From: an uncultured Erysipelotrichaceae bacterium
GTDB lineage: Bacteria; Bacillota_I; Bacilli_A; RF39; UBA660
NCBI GenBank assembly: GCA_902803685.1
Contig: CADCQR010000043.1
Location: forward strand, 1 to 37,704
Direction: 5' to 3'
Length of the DNA: 37,704 nucleotides
Shown: piece after piece, positions 7,555-16,524 of the stretch
Layout of the letters: each line of letters begins with the position of its first letter
Numbering within the stretch: the first letter of the stretch is position 1
Notes under the pieces: generated by a model
What the model was told of the DNA's origin: nothing
Databases searched by the model: none
Seen by the model: the letters and a program-made list of their open reading frames with translations, nothing else
Position numbers and translations under genes: made by a program

Positions 7555-9996
7555 TTAATCTGCATCTGTTCTTGATAAAATTTGTGCTGGAGTTTTTCTT
7601 AACGTAAAGAATACAGGGAACAATCCGCAGACTAAGTTGAAAGCATATATAAATAATATAGCACCTAATATTATTATATTATTAATTAAAAATTGCCCCT
7701 TTAAATATGTTATATGAGTTATTCTATCAAAAATGTAGGCACTCATTAAAATACCTGGTATACTCGCCATAGTTGTAATAGCTAATATTTCTCCGCTAAA
7801 CATTATATATATATCTTTCTTTTTTAAACCTATAGCTCTATATATTCCAACCTCCTTTATTCTTGATAAGAAAGAACTTCTCAACATTAAAACAATCTCT
7901 ATCGTTGATATTATAAGTACGATTATTGATGAGGTGATAGCTGCCTTAGTGGCATCATGTCTTGACTGTAAATATTTGTTTTTAGCAACCAAATATGAAT
8001 CTTGAATATTTAACTTCTTATTATCTCTAAAATCTTCTAATACTTGTGTCTTGTCTTTGGGATAAATTACAATATTGCTTGACTTATTTATTAATAACGT
8101 TTTAATCATATTATTATTAACAAACATATAATCATATCCGTCTTCAGTCTCATAATAACCAACAACCTTTAATTTACGTCCATTTATTTTATCAGATATT
8201 TCTTTATTTAAAGGCATCCTAAATTTATTTTCTATATTCACTACAACAGAATAATCATCATTACTCCACGTTCCCTCTTTGAGAGTTACTTTATTTTCAA
8301 ATAATTTGTAATCTTGGTAACCACTAGCATAGTTATAATATTCATTATTCTCAATTAAACCATAATCATTTTCCCCAGTTGTGTTATACAACAGATTAAT
8401 AAATTGATTTTCATTAACATAAATGGAAGGGCTTTCAGTGTCACTAATACCAACTATTGTGAATTCGTCCATATTATCCACACTAGATTTTCTATTTAAG
8501 AAATCGGCATTAGTATTTAGACCAATCATTTTGGAAACATCAATATTCTTTTTTACTGCTGATACAACCATTTTATCAATAACAATCTCATGATCATTTT
8601 CTGGCATTCTTCCTAGAATCAATGACTTTGAATTAATCATATTAACAGTTGATATACTTCCAGTAAAAGATGCTGGAGTTCTGGCCGTCTGGTAATAATC
8701 GTCAACGTTTAATTTAAACGTAACTCTACTATCTCCCGGTAATGCATAAATTACATTATCGCTATTCGCATAATTATTAAAATCATCGGCATTGTACTTG
8801 TTAACAATCAACTTCAAATAATTTTTATTTGTATCAACAAAATCACTATCATTAACTTTAAGATTAGCTGCAATTCTAGCTGAACTCATCATTATAAAAA
8901 AGCCGGATAAAAAGAAACCTATAAGTAATAACTTTTTAATAAATGAATAATTTAGTACCTTATTTATCCCATTAGAAATAAATGTCAAAGGATTAAAAAT
9001 TGATGAATATCTTAATCTCTTAGGATTTTTTAGTTTTGTTTCAAAATCAAAATCTAAATTTTTTAAATCTGATTTATTCATAGCCGTATAATGAGCATCA
9101 AAAAATTCTACAGAAGAATTATCATCTACAACTTCAATTTTCTTACCATCTATACTTTTTATGAAAATATTATTTCCCTTTAAAACAATTTCTAAATTAA
9201 TCTTGCTATCTACATCTCGGTATGTATGAATACCTAATTTATCTTCTTTATCAGCGTAAGGCATATCCAACAAATAAATGTCATTATCTATAGCATAATC
9301 TAAAGAATCATCATGATCGTTTTTATAGTCATTGATTACTTTTCCGTCTTCTATTTCGATAATGCGTGCTGCATAAAACTTGGCTAAATTCACCTCATGT
9401 GTTACTAAAATAACCAGTCTATCTTCACTTATCTTTTTTATGATATTCATTATTTCTATTGAATTTTTACTATCCAAGTTTCCGGTAGGTTCATCAGCTA
9501 TAATAATTTTTGGATTTTTAACAATGGCCCTAGCTATACCGACACGTTGCCTTTCACCGCCTGATAACATAGCAGCAGGTCTTTTCCTGTATCGGTGCAT
9601 TCCTACTTTTTCTAAAACATAATTGACTCTTTCTTCTATCGTTTTCTTATCCTTGATACCTATGGTTTTTAAAGATAATGCTACATTATCAAAAACAGAC
9701 AAATTATCAACTAATTTATAATCTTGAAAAATATATCCTATATTTAAATTCCTTATTTTATCTACTTTATAAGAAAAGTGACTCGTTATTTTTTTATTAT
9801 CAATATAAATCTTACCACTATTTACTTTATCTAATCCACCAACAGCATTCAAAAGTGTCGTCTTACCAGATCCAGAAGGTCCAAGTAAAGCCACAAGTCC
9901 AGTATCTTCAAATATTAAACTAGTATTATTAATAACATGATTACTATTTTTTCTAAATCTATTAAAATATTTATTAACTTTCTCAATTTTAATCAT
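7555..9996 (-). CDS. MacB-like ABC transporter, ATPase fused to FtsX-type permease (second of a tandem pair)
   Basis: 813 residues from the ATG at 9996, which follows AGGAGG. The frame stays open 18 nt further upstream, but that stretch overlaps the stop of the preceding gene. ABC domain: Walker A GPSGSGKTT (39-47), signature LSGGERQR, Walker B IIIADEPTGNLD, H-loop VTHE. The NBD is followed by a linker, a first membrane helix near residue 360, a large extracytoplasmic domain of about 300 residues, and three C-terminal helices ending in a FtsX-like TLRKTPAQIL. This is the type VII (MacB/LolCDE/BceAB-like) mechanotransmission fold, which moves or extracts peptides, toxins or lipoproteins at the outer face of the membrane. 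It starts 1 nt after the upstream transporter gene stops, so the two are translationally coupled and probably form a heterodimer. Confidence 0.88.
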   Translation of the reverse strand: MIKIEKVNKYFNRFRKNSNHVINNTSLIFEDTGLVALLGPSGSGKTTLLNAVGGLDKVNSGKIYIDNKKITSHFSYKVDKIRNLNIGYIFQDYKLVDNLSVFDNVALSLKTIGIKDKKTIEERVNYVLEKVGMHRYRKRPAAMLSGGERQRVGIARAIVKNPKIIIADEPTGNLDSKNSIEIMNIIKKISEDRLVILVTHEVNLAKFYAARIIEIEDGKVINDYKNDHDDSLDYAIDNDIYLLDMPYADKEDKLGIHTYRDVDSKINLEIVLKGNNIFIKSIDGKKIEVVDDNSSVEFFDAHYTAMNKSDLKNLDFDFETKLKNPKRLRYSSIFNPLTFISNGINKVLNYSFIKKLLLIGFFLSGFFIMMSSARIAANLKVNDSDFVDTNKNYLKLIVNKYNADDFNNYANSDNVIYALPGDSRVTFKLNVDDYYQTARTPASFTGSISTVNMINSKSLILGRMPENDHEIVIDKMVVSAVKKNIDVSKMIGLNTNADFLNRKSSVDNMDEFTIVGISDTESPSIYVNENQFINLLYNTTGENDYGLIENNEYYNYASGYQDYKLFENKVTLKEGTWSNDDYSVVVNIENKFRMPLNKEISDKINGRKLKVVGYYETEDGYDYMFVNNNMIKTLLINKSSNIVIYPKDKTQVLEDFRDNKKLNIQDSYLVAKNKYLQSRHDATKAAITSSIIVLIISTIEIVLMLRSSFLSRIKEVGIYRAIGLKKKDIYIMFSGEILAITTMASIPGILMSAYIFDRITHITYLKGQFLINNIIILGAILFIYAFNLVCGLFPVFFTLRKTPAQILSRTDAD

Positions 9997-9997
9997 A

Positions 9998-12232
9998 CTA
10001 GACCTCCTCTCCAAATGTAAGCATTACACTATTCTTAAACAATTTTCTTGAATATCTGGCACTACTTAAGATTGAAATACCTACAATTATAAGATATAAA
10101 ATAATATAATCTTTAAACACAAAATATTTATAAACATCTCCAGCTACATTAACATGAATTAATCCAACATTATTTAATAGTATTAAAATCAAGAAGAAAA
10201 AATAAGCTAAATTAGCATCTGTTAACAATTCAATCATTAAAAGTTCTCTTGTGACACCTTTAGTACCACCTAACATTCTAATAGTAGAATAATATTTATT
10301 TCTACTTTTAAGAATTAATTTAATAATAAAATATGAGATAAAAAATAAGGTAACAACAAGAATTATCGTCGTAACAGTTTTAAATACTTTCATAAGTTCA
10401 ACGAATCCATCATTAACAAGGGTATCACTTATTTTTAAAGTTTTTAAATTCATTTTTTTCAATTCTTTTACTGTATCATCTATTTTATTAGCGTCTTTTA
10501 CATAGACACTCATTTGGAATGTACCTTTATCAAATAGCGATTTATAATCATTAACATTTATAAATACTTTACCATTCCATTCACTATCAAAATTATTCTT
10601 ATCATAATTTGGGATTGTAATATAATTTGAAATATTATCTTTATTATATAACTTAGAAACAGTAAAATTTTTAGTGTCCTTATAGTATAAGTTTTCATTA
10701 GTAATATCAAATGTTGTCCATAAACATTGATCCTTTGGACAAAGATAATTAAGGCCCTGAGATATATACGCTTCTCCAACTGGTACTCTATCACTTGGTA
10801 CAACTTTAAATTCATTACTATATGTCACATTCTTATACTTTTTTCCTTGAAACTTGACTACAATGTTACTAAATTTTTTATGTATATCATATTTTAATTT
10901 ATTCATAACTTCGTCACTAGCATAAATTTTAGTACTATAATAGTCTGAATTTTCCGAATAAATTATACCTACTATTTTTACACCATATGAATCATCTACT
11001 ACTACACTGTTATCGTCAAGGAAATAATAATCTCTAGATAAAGCATATTCTTTTTGATTTTTAAACTGGTAGTCATCCTTATCTACTTTTATAATTATTT
11101 CATTTGGAGCATTTGGCATTCTGCCATAACTAAGTTTCTCATCACAAACACTTAATGGCAAAACAAATGTCTCAAAACAATACTCATAGCTCTTATCTCC
11201 CATGGAAACAGTAGAATCAACTAGTAAATCATTTTCAATAATATAATTAACATTTTTTATATTATCTATTTTCTTTATCTCATCAGCTGTAAAGATTGTG
11301 TTATCATTTTTCTTTATAACTATTCGATTAACACTAGTATCTCTAAAAACAAAATTTGCTCCGGAATTATTGTATATCATCTCTTCTTTTTTGAAAGCGG
11401 AATATTCTCCCATTAATGCTCCAACAATAAACGAAAAAACAAGAAATAATAGTACAAACTTTGGTATTATGTTAAATGTATTTCTTAAACCTAATCTTAT
11501 TCTATCAAATAAAGATATATTATGAATTTTAACAATCGAATTATAATTTGCTTTTTCATATGGCTTGATTTTTACATCCTCTAACACTCTACCATCATGC
11601 ATTGTTATTTTTCTAGTTACATACGGTGCAACTTGCTCATAGTTGTGGGTAACGACAATTACTAATTTATCTTTTGATAACTCACTTAATAATTTCATTG
11701 TGCTTAATGCACTTTTCTTATCCAGATTTCCAGTTGGCTCATCAGCTATAATAATAGGTACATCTTTAGCCAAAGCCCTCGCAATGGCAACACGTTGCTT
11801 CTGACCTCCAGAAAGCTTTGATACCTTTGTATTTCTAAATTTATATAAATCAACTTTTTTGATTAAATCAATTACTTTACTTTTTATGTTTTTCTCACCA
11901 TTAAGCATCAATACTAATGCAATATTTTGATATACTGTATAACTATTTACTAAATTAAAATTCTGATAAATATTACCTATATTCTTTCTTCGATACTCTT
12001 CAAAGTCTTTGGCAATATAATGACTGGTTTCTTCTCCATTTATATACATCTCACCATCTTCATAAGTATCAAGACCTGATATAACATTTAATAAAGTTGT
12101 TTTACCAGAACCACTTTCTCCTGTTATTGCTACAAACTCTCCTAAATTGAATTCAAGATTAACTCTTGAAAATCCTGTAGCAACAACACCTTTACTATAA
12201 TAATATTTGGATACATTTTTTAATCTAATCAT
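9998..12232 (-). CDS. MacB-like ABC transporter, ATPase fused to FtsX-type permease (first of a tandem pair)
   Basis: 744 residues. The NBD carries Walker A GESGSGKTT (38-46), signature LSGGQKQR (140-147), Walker B IIIADEPTGNLD (160-171) and H-loop VVTHN. A membrane helix at about 258-276 (KFVLLFLVFSFIVGALMG) precedes a roughly 340-residue outside domain. Three more helices occupy the last 125 residues. The architecture equals that of the coupled downstream gene, while the outside domains differ, as expected of two halves of one transporter. It lies 41 nt behind the gene for a secreted Ig-like, sortase-type surface protein, so the trio looks like one operon. Partnership and substrate are inferred; a role in handling a surface protein, peptide or antimicrobial is plausible. 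Confidence 0.88.
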   Translation of the reverse strand: MIRLKNVSKYYYSKGVVATGFSRVNLEFNLGEFVAITGESGSGKTTLLNVISGLDTYEDGEMYINGEETSHYIAKDFEEYRRKNIGNIYQNFNLVNSYTVYQNIALVLMLNGEKNIKSKVIDLIKKVDLYKFRNTKVSKLSGGQKQRVAIARALAKDVPIIIADEPTGNLDKKSALSTMKLLSELSKDKLVIVVTHNYEQVAPYVTRKITMHDGRVLEDVKIKPYEKANYNSIVKIHNISLFDRIRLGLRNTFNIIPKFVLLFLVFSFIVGALMGEYSAFKKEEMIYNNSGANFVFRDTSVNRIVIKKNDNTIFTADEIKKIDNIKNVNYIIENDLLVDSTVSMGDKSYEYCFETFVLPLSVCDEKLSYGRMPNAPNEIIIKVDKDDYQFKNQKEYALSRDYYFLDDNSVVVDDSYGVKIVGIIYSENSDYYSTKIYASDEVMNKLKYDIHKKFSNIVVKFQGKKYKNVTYSNEFKVVPSDRVPVGEAYISQGLNYLCPKDQCLWTTFDITNENLYYKDTKNFTVSKLYNKDNISNYITIPNYDKNNFDSEWNGKVFINVNDYKSLFDKGTFQMSVYVKDANKIDDTVKELKKMNLKTLKISDTLVNDGFVELMKVFKTVTTIILVVTLFFISYFIIKLILKSRNKYYSTIRMLGGTKGVTRELLMIELLTDANLAYFFFLILILLNNVGLIHVNVAGDVYKYFVFKDYIILYLIIVGISILSSARYSRKLFKNSVMLTFGEEV

Positions 12233-12273
12233 ATAATCTCTCCTACTAATAATAAAAATATCAAATCAATCAT

Positions 12274-13812
12274 TCATATCAATAAATAATTTTTTATAGA
12301 GTAAACAAATACATTAGAGCAGAATACGAAAAATAAAATTGAAAAAGCTAAATTTAATGTGGTATCTCCCGTTTTTACAATATCTACAAAGCTCGCATTT
12401 TGTACTCTTAAATATGCTTTTTTACTAATTGCATCAGAATTACCATCATTACTAACAATACATTCCAAATATTTACCATCCATTTCTTCGCTTGGATTGA
12501 TATTAATATTAGGAATTGCCGTCTCAGCTAGTTGGGCTGTTTTTATTCCTTCTTTATCAACAATATACCAAGTATAAGTATTGTTTGTTCCACCAGCCTC
12601 AATACTTATATTACTTTCTATTCCTTTAGAAAGCTCATATGTATCTAAAAGATCAGTCTTAATACTAGGTTCAATGTTGTATGCTGTCAAATGATATTCG
12701 ACAGATTTTTGCTGATGCTCAGAACTAATAGTAATAATCGTATTCCCAGCATTTGTTGCTCTTATATACATAATATCATCAATAAATTCCACCTCGCAAA
12801 TGGCATTAGAGAGCTTTATTTTAGGAACACCCAAGTTACTCTCAATAATCGGCACTTTAATAGCTTCATCACCAACAGTACTATTACCAGAAGTAGAGCT
12901 TATTTCTATATAAGGGTTTCCCATAATATAATCTGTAAAACTTTGTACTACAACATCATAATCAAGGTCTGTAATACTATTAACAGTATCGGCAAAGAAA
13001 TATTTTTGGACTACTAGATTAGTTATTAAATCTTTAACATTTTTTTTTATAGCAATCTCATTATCTCCAAAATAATTTTGAGCAGATATAACTCTATTTT
13101 TATAATTATAAGTGCTACTAGCAGAAATATAATACCTTTCCAAAGATTCTGTTAAATTATTTAAATCTATATCATCACAGTTATAAATATTTAAAGCATC
13201 TAAATCTGCATAAATATCCTTACTATCAAAGGTAGACTTTCTATTTGTCCCAAGTAATCCTTGAGAATAACTAAATAAATCATCATACTCTGTTATATTC
13301 TTACTAATTCGATAGTTATTTATCTCTTTAAGATAAGTTAATAAATCTCCAGCCCAGCCAGCATAATCAGTACTAATAGAATAATTTGTTGCTAAAGCCA
13401 CTCTTTGGCCATATTTATAATAGCAACTTAATACTGCAATCATATGTACAAAATCTATTTCTTTGTAAGTTGTTTCTTCAATAATAACAGTATCATCACT
13501 AATATCAATACCGCCCTTAGAATCAACATATGTAACAAACTCAGTATCAATATTACCTAAAAGCGCTTTCCATTTCTCATCATTATATCTATTTCTCCTA
13601 ATATACTGAAAACAAAGTTCTGTTGCTGGAATGTTACTGTCATATTTTTCAATATATTCATTGGCATAATTTTCTAGCTTATTTATTTCTTGTAAAACTT
13701 TGTCATTTTCGTTATCTGGTATAGCTAGGCTATTGTTAAATAGGAATACACTTAAAAATAGCAAAAATACACATACTAAAGATATAAATATTTTACTGGT
13801 CAACTTTTTCAT
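12274..13812 (-). CDS. Secreted cell-surface protein with Ig-like region and a sortase-type C-terminal sorting signal
   Basis: 512 residues from the ATG at 13812, which follows GGGTGAT; an ATG 12 nt upstream lies in front of that site and is rejected. Residues 1-31 are a signal peptide (KK, then ISLVCVFLLFLSVFLF, then a polar stretch with SLAIP). Residues about 35-300 form a helical domain I do not recognise, with the phrase STDYAGWAGDLLTYLKEI. Residues about 310-480 are beta-rich and Ig-like (TYTWYIVDKEG, DGKYLECIVSNDG). The end reads DIVKTGDTT, then a hydrophobic helix (LAFSILFFVFCSNVFVYSI) and KNYLLI. This resembles a cell-wall sorting signal of the xKTGD kind rather than canonical LPxTG. 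A class B sortase gene is divergently transcribed 112 nt away, which supports covalent anchoring. The ABC pair lies downstream. Confidence 0.7.
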   Translation of the reverse strand: MKKLTSKIFISLVCVFLLFLSVFLFNNSLAIPDNENDKVLQEINKLENYANEYIEKYDSNIPATELCFQYIRRNRYNDEKWKALLGNIDTEFVTYVDSKGGIDISDDTVIIEETTYKEIDFVHMIAVLSCYYKYGQRVALATNYSISTDYAGWAGDLLTYLKEINNYRISKNITEYDDLFSYSQGLLGTNRKSTFDSKDIYADLDALNIYNCDDIDLNNLTESLERYYISASSTYNYKNRVISAQNYFGDNEIAIKKNVKDLITNLVVQKYFFADTVNSITDLDYDVVVQSFTDYIMGNPYIEISSTSGNSTVGDEAIKVPIIESNLGVPKIKLSNAICEVEFIDDIMYIRATNAGNTIITISSEHQQKSVEYHLTAYNIEPSIKTDLLDTYELSKGIESNISIEAGGTNNTYTWYIVDKEGIKTAQLAETAIPNININPSEEMDGKYLECIVSNDGNSDAISKKAYLRVQNASFVDIVKTGDTTLNLAFSILFFVFCSNVFVYSIKNYLLI

Positions 13813-13878
13813 AGAATCACCCATATTTTAATACTATTATAATAATTATAAAATAAAAATTCATAAAATGATAATAAA

Positions 13879-13908
13879 TTGACTTATATTTATTTAAAAT
13901 TGTATACT
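13879..13908 (+). promoter_or_regulatory. Sigma-A promoter of the sortase gene
   Basis: TTGACT (13879-13884), 18-nt spacer, TATACT (13903-13908). Predicted transcription starts near 13915, only about 10 nt before the chosen ATG, so the leader holds little more than the ribosome binding site. Confidence 0.65.
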
Positions 13909-13924
13909 TATTATGGTGAGAGTT

Positions 13925-14680
13925 ATGAAATACAAGACATTTTTTATACTTTTTTATATATCATCAGTACTATTAATGGTATATTCACTCTATTTAATCA
14001 TACGGTGGCATCAAGAAAATAGACATAATAATTCCGTAAAAGAGCAAACTCTACAATTAACAACGATTGAAGAAGTAAAAGAGTCAACTAAGCAAGAAAA
14101 ATATCCTTATATAAAGACTGACTTTTCCAATCTCTTAAGTATAAATGATGACGTAAGAGGTTGGTTACAGGTGCCAAATACCAATATAAACTATCCAGTT
14201 GTTCAAGCTGATAATAACGATTATTATTTAAATCATAATTTTAACAAAGAAGAAAACTCTGCAGGCTGGATATTCTTAGACTTCAGAAACGATTTAAAAA
14301 GACAAGATACAAACATAATAATATACGGTCACAATAGACTAGATAGCTCAATGTTTGGAACTCTAAGTAAAACACACGATGAGAAATGGAATAAAGAAAA
14401 TAAATATATTTTCTTTAATACAACGAATAGTATGAATACTTATCAAATATTCTCCGTATATACAGTTAACGCCAATGATTTCATAAACTCAATAAACTTT
14501 AAAACAGAAGAAGAATATGAAGAATATATAATTAATATAAAACGTAACAGTATAATAGAATATGACATAGATGTTAGTACTACTGATAAAATTATAACGC
14601 TTTATACATGTGCAAAGAATAATATTGATAGAACTATTTTACATGCAAAATTAATACAAGAAAAGGCACTAGGAGATTAG
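13925..14680 (+). CDS. Class B-type sortase
   Basis: 251 residues. An in-frame ATG exists at 13913, but GGTGAG (13915-13920) sits between it and the ATG at 13925, and the predicted transcription start falls at about 13915, so 13925 is preferred. An N-terminal membrane anchor (FFILFYISSVLLMVYSLYLII) is followed by the sortase barrel. Catalytic residues: His136 in IIIYGHN, Cys229 in ITLYTC, Arg236 in NIDRTIL. DVRGWLQVPNTNINYPVVQ and the helix between strands are class B hallmarks. Sortases cleave a C-terminal signal and join the protein to the cell wall. The likely substrate is the divergently encoded Ig-like protein with a VKTGD tail. Promoter TTGACT/TATACT lies immediately upstream. Confidence 0.9.
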   Translation: MKYKTFFILFYISSVLLMVYSLYLIIRWHQENRHNNSVKEQTLQLTTIEEVKESTKQEKYPYIKTDFSNLLSINDDVRGWLQVPNTNINYPVVQADNNDYYLNHNFNKEENSAGWIFLDFRNDLKRQDTNIIIYGHNRLDSSMFGTLSKTHDEKWNKENKYIFFNTTNSMNTYQIFSVYTVNANDFINSINFKTEEEYEEYIINIKRNSIIEYDIDVSTTDKIITLYTCAKNNIDRTILHAKLIQEKALGD

Positions 14681-14687
14681 TCATAAC

Positions 14688-14716
14688 TTGAACAAGATAT
14701 ACAAATATGTTACAAT
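14688..14716 (+). promoter_or_regulatory. Sigma-A promoter with extended -10 for the signal-anchored protein
   Basis: TTGAAC (14688-14693), 17-nt spacer, TACAAT (14711-14716) with TG at 14708-14709. The gene therefore has its own promoter just behind the sortase. Confidence 0.7.
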
Positions 14717-14742
14717 CATGTTAGTTAAGAGGTGGTAAATTA

Positions 14743-15291
14743 ATGGATTATTCAAAGAAAAAAGATCTTGGCTTTATATGTTTATTTATATTAATGATTT
14801 TTATAGTAAGCATTACAATTAATAATCTTGAATTTACTAAGAAAAATAAAGAGTCGACACCTCCAAAAATATTAGAAACGACAAAAAATGAGTCTATATA
14901 CACTATTCCTGATAATACCCAGAAAAAGATTCCAGATACTAGTATTAATAATAGTGAAAAAATACAATTTTATTACAGCTCCGACAATAGTTATTACTTA
15001 GTATTAACAAGTAACTATAAACACAATACAATTACAAATGTGAGCACATTAGAGAATAGATACATCATGAGTATTGATACTTATAATTATAAAAAAACAT
15101 TTACTGGTACTTACGAGATTATAAATAATCAACTATTTTTAACTGTAGAAGCCGGTTGCTTAGATACTAATAACAAATTTAATTGTCCGCTACCGGAAGA
15201 AGTTACGATACAAAAATATAATAAAATAGTTCTTGAATTTAATGGAGAAGAAATATACTTTGGAAATTCAACATTAATAAAACAAAACTGA
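14743..15291 (+). CDS. Signal-anchored extracytoplasmic protein of unknown function
   Basis: 182 residues, ATG behind AGAGGTGG at 14728-14734. An N-terminal membrane segment (DLGFICLFILMIFIVSITI) is followed by a low-complexity, Thr/Lys/Pro-rich linker (residues about 30-72) and a beta-rich domain. That domain contains FTGTYEIINNQLFLTVE, a pattern seen in small lipocalin- or META-like secreted beta domains, and two cysteines (ETGCLDTNNKFNCP-like region, residues about 140-152) that could form a disulfide. I do not recognise the family. It lies 62 nt behind the sortase but has its own promoter, and ends at a hairpin shared with the convergent AAA+ gene. An envelope role is inferred from topology and context. 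Confidence 0.7.
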   Translation: MDYSKKKDLGFICLFILMIFIVSITINNLEFTKKNKESTPPKILETTKNESIYTIPDNTQKKIPDTSINNSEKIQFYYSSDNSYYLVLTSNYKHNTITNVSTLENRYIMSIDTYNYKKTFTGTYEIINNQLFLTVEAGCLDTNNKFNCPLPEEVTIQKYNKIVLEFNGEEIYFGNSTLIKQN

Positions 15292-15304
15292 TTTAATCAT
15301 CAAA

Positions 15305-15338
15305 AAAGGCATCCATATTTACATATTTGGGTGTCTTT
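15305..15338. terminator. Bidirectional hairpin terminator between convergent genes
   Basis: AAAGGCATCC (15305-15314) pairs with GGGTGTCTTT (15329-15338) over 10 bp including two G-U pairs, flanked by A-runs on the left and T-rich sequence on the right. It serves the signal-anchored gene (+) and the AAA+ gene (-). Confidence 0.7.
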
Positions 15339-15368
15339 CTTATAAGCTGCAAAAAATAATTAACTAGA

Positions 15369-16319
15369 CTACTCGATTGAATCATCAAGTCTATCAATGC
15401 TTACCTCATTAAGATCTGTTAATTGCTCTGCAAAAATTCTATCAAATTCTGGAATGGATTTTGATATTACATCGGGATAAATATTCTTACTATTCATTAT
15501 AGCACTTCTGAAATCTTTAGCTTTTACCTCATAACGATTATTAAATAATGCATTAGAAAAAGCCTCTTGTACCAAAGTAAGTGAAACATCAGGATACCTA
15601 GAACCTATTTCATAAACTCTTTTATATTCAGATGTGATATCCGTTATAAACTCCATCAACTTACGAGTTATGAATGACGTATAATTCATCTTAACTCCTG
15701 TCCTTTTTTCAATTTTTGGCAATGTTCCTATAAGAATCTGGATGTTTTCATCACGAGTAGGCTCATTAATTTCCACTCTTTGAAAACGTCTAACAAATGC
15801 TTTGTCGCGCAAAATATATCTTTCGTACTCATCGATTGTTGTTGCTCCAACTACTTTTATATCACCACGATCCAAAGCAGGCTTAAACATGTTTGCAAAA
15901 TCTAAAGCTTCCCCTTTTGATCCCATCAAAGTATGAATTTCATCAATAAATAGAATCAACTTTGATTCATTCTTCAATTCCTCTAGTAAAGTTTGTACCT
16001 TAGCTTCACCAGTAACAGGATCAACGCCTAATAATGCTGAAGTGTTTACACGAATCACGCGATAATCTTTCAAAACATCAGGAACAATTGCTTTTTGTAT
16101 ACGGTAAGCTAATCCCTCTACAACTGCTGTTTTTCCAACACCGGGTTTTCCTACTAATACAGCACTTTTATCAGGTGTAAGTAAGATTAAAATTAACTGT
16201 TTTATTTGCTCATCGCGTCCAATAGCCGGATTAGTAATATAGCTCTTATCAAGAAAATTCTCACCATATGTCTTTAAAATGCTTATTCTTTTTGACTTTA
16301 TATCATATTGTTCATCCAT
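15369..16319 (-). CDS. Stand-alone ClpB/ClpC D1-type AAA+ ATPase
   Basis: 316 residues, ATG behind GAGGTGA. One AAA+ module of the Clp/Hsp100 D1 kind: NPAIGRDEQIKQL, Walker A GKPGVGKT (57-64), a pore-loop-like stretch NTSALLGVDPVTGEA, Walker B LILFIDE (121-127), sensor-1 VVGATT and arginine finger region RDKAFVRRFQRVE (171-183), followed by the helical lid. ClpB and ClpC have about 800 residues with an N-domain, D1, a middle domain and D2. Here the N-domain, middle domain, D2 and ClpP-binding loop are all absent, and both ends of the frame look natural. It probably hexamerises and remodels a protein partner; which one is unknown. Transcribed from an extended -10 promoter at 16347-16355, divergent from a small acidic protein gene. 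Confidence 0.85.
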   Translation of the reverse strand: MDEQYDIKSKRISILKTYGENFLDKSYITNPAIGRDEQIKQLILILLTPDKSAVLVGKPGVGKTAVVEGLAYRIQKAIVPDVLKDYRVIRVNTSALLGVDPVTGEAKVQTLLEELKNESKLILFIDEIHTLMGSKGEALDFANMFKPALDRGDIKVVGATTIDEYERYILRDKAFVRRFQRVEINEPTRDENIQILIGTLPKIEKRTGVKMNYTSFITRKLMEFITDITSEYKRVYEIGSRYPDVSLTLVQEAFSNALFNNRYEVKAKDFRSAIMNSKNIYPDVISKSIPEFDRIFAEQLTDLNEVSIDRLDDSIE

Positions 16320-16346
16320 AATTTCACCTCAATAAATACTGTATAG

Positions 16347-16355
16347 ATTATAACA
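16347..16355 (-). promoter_or_regulatory. Extended -10 promoter element of the AAA+ gene
   Basis: On the minus strand TGTTATAAT (complement of 16347-16355): exact TATAAT with the TGn extension. No good -35 box is visible. It lies 28 nt before the start codon. Confidence 0.55.
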
Positions 16356-16454
16356 TATTTTCACATTCATTAAAACATATTACTTTAAATAACTATAAAT
16401 GTCCTATCAATATAAAAATACTGTTTATTAAATAATTTCATAAACTAATTCTCC

Positions 16455-16484
16455 TTGACAATATATAAATATATTTAATAAAAT
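16455..16484 (+). promoter_or_regulatory. Sigma-A promoter of the small acidic protein gene
   Basis: Exact TTGACA (16455-16460), 18-nt spacer, TAAAAT (16479-16484). An A/T-only spacer suggests strong expression. Confidence 0.65.
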
Positions 16485-16524
16485 AATATTGTAATATTTT
16501 ATATAGGAAGGAGAAATCGAAAAA

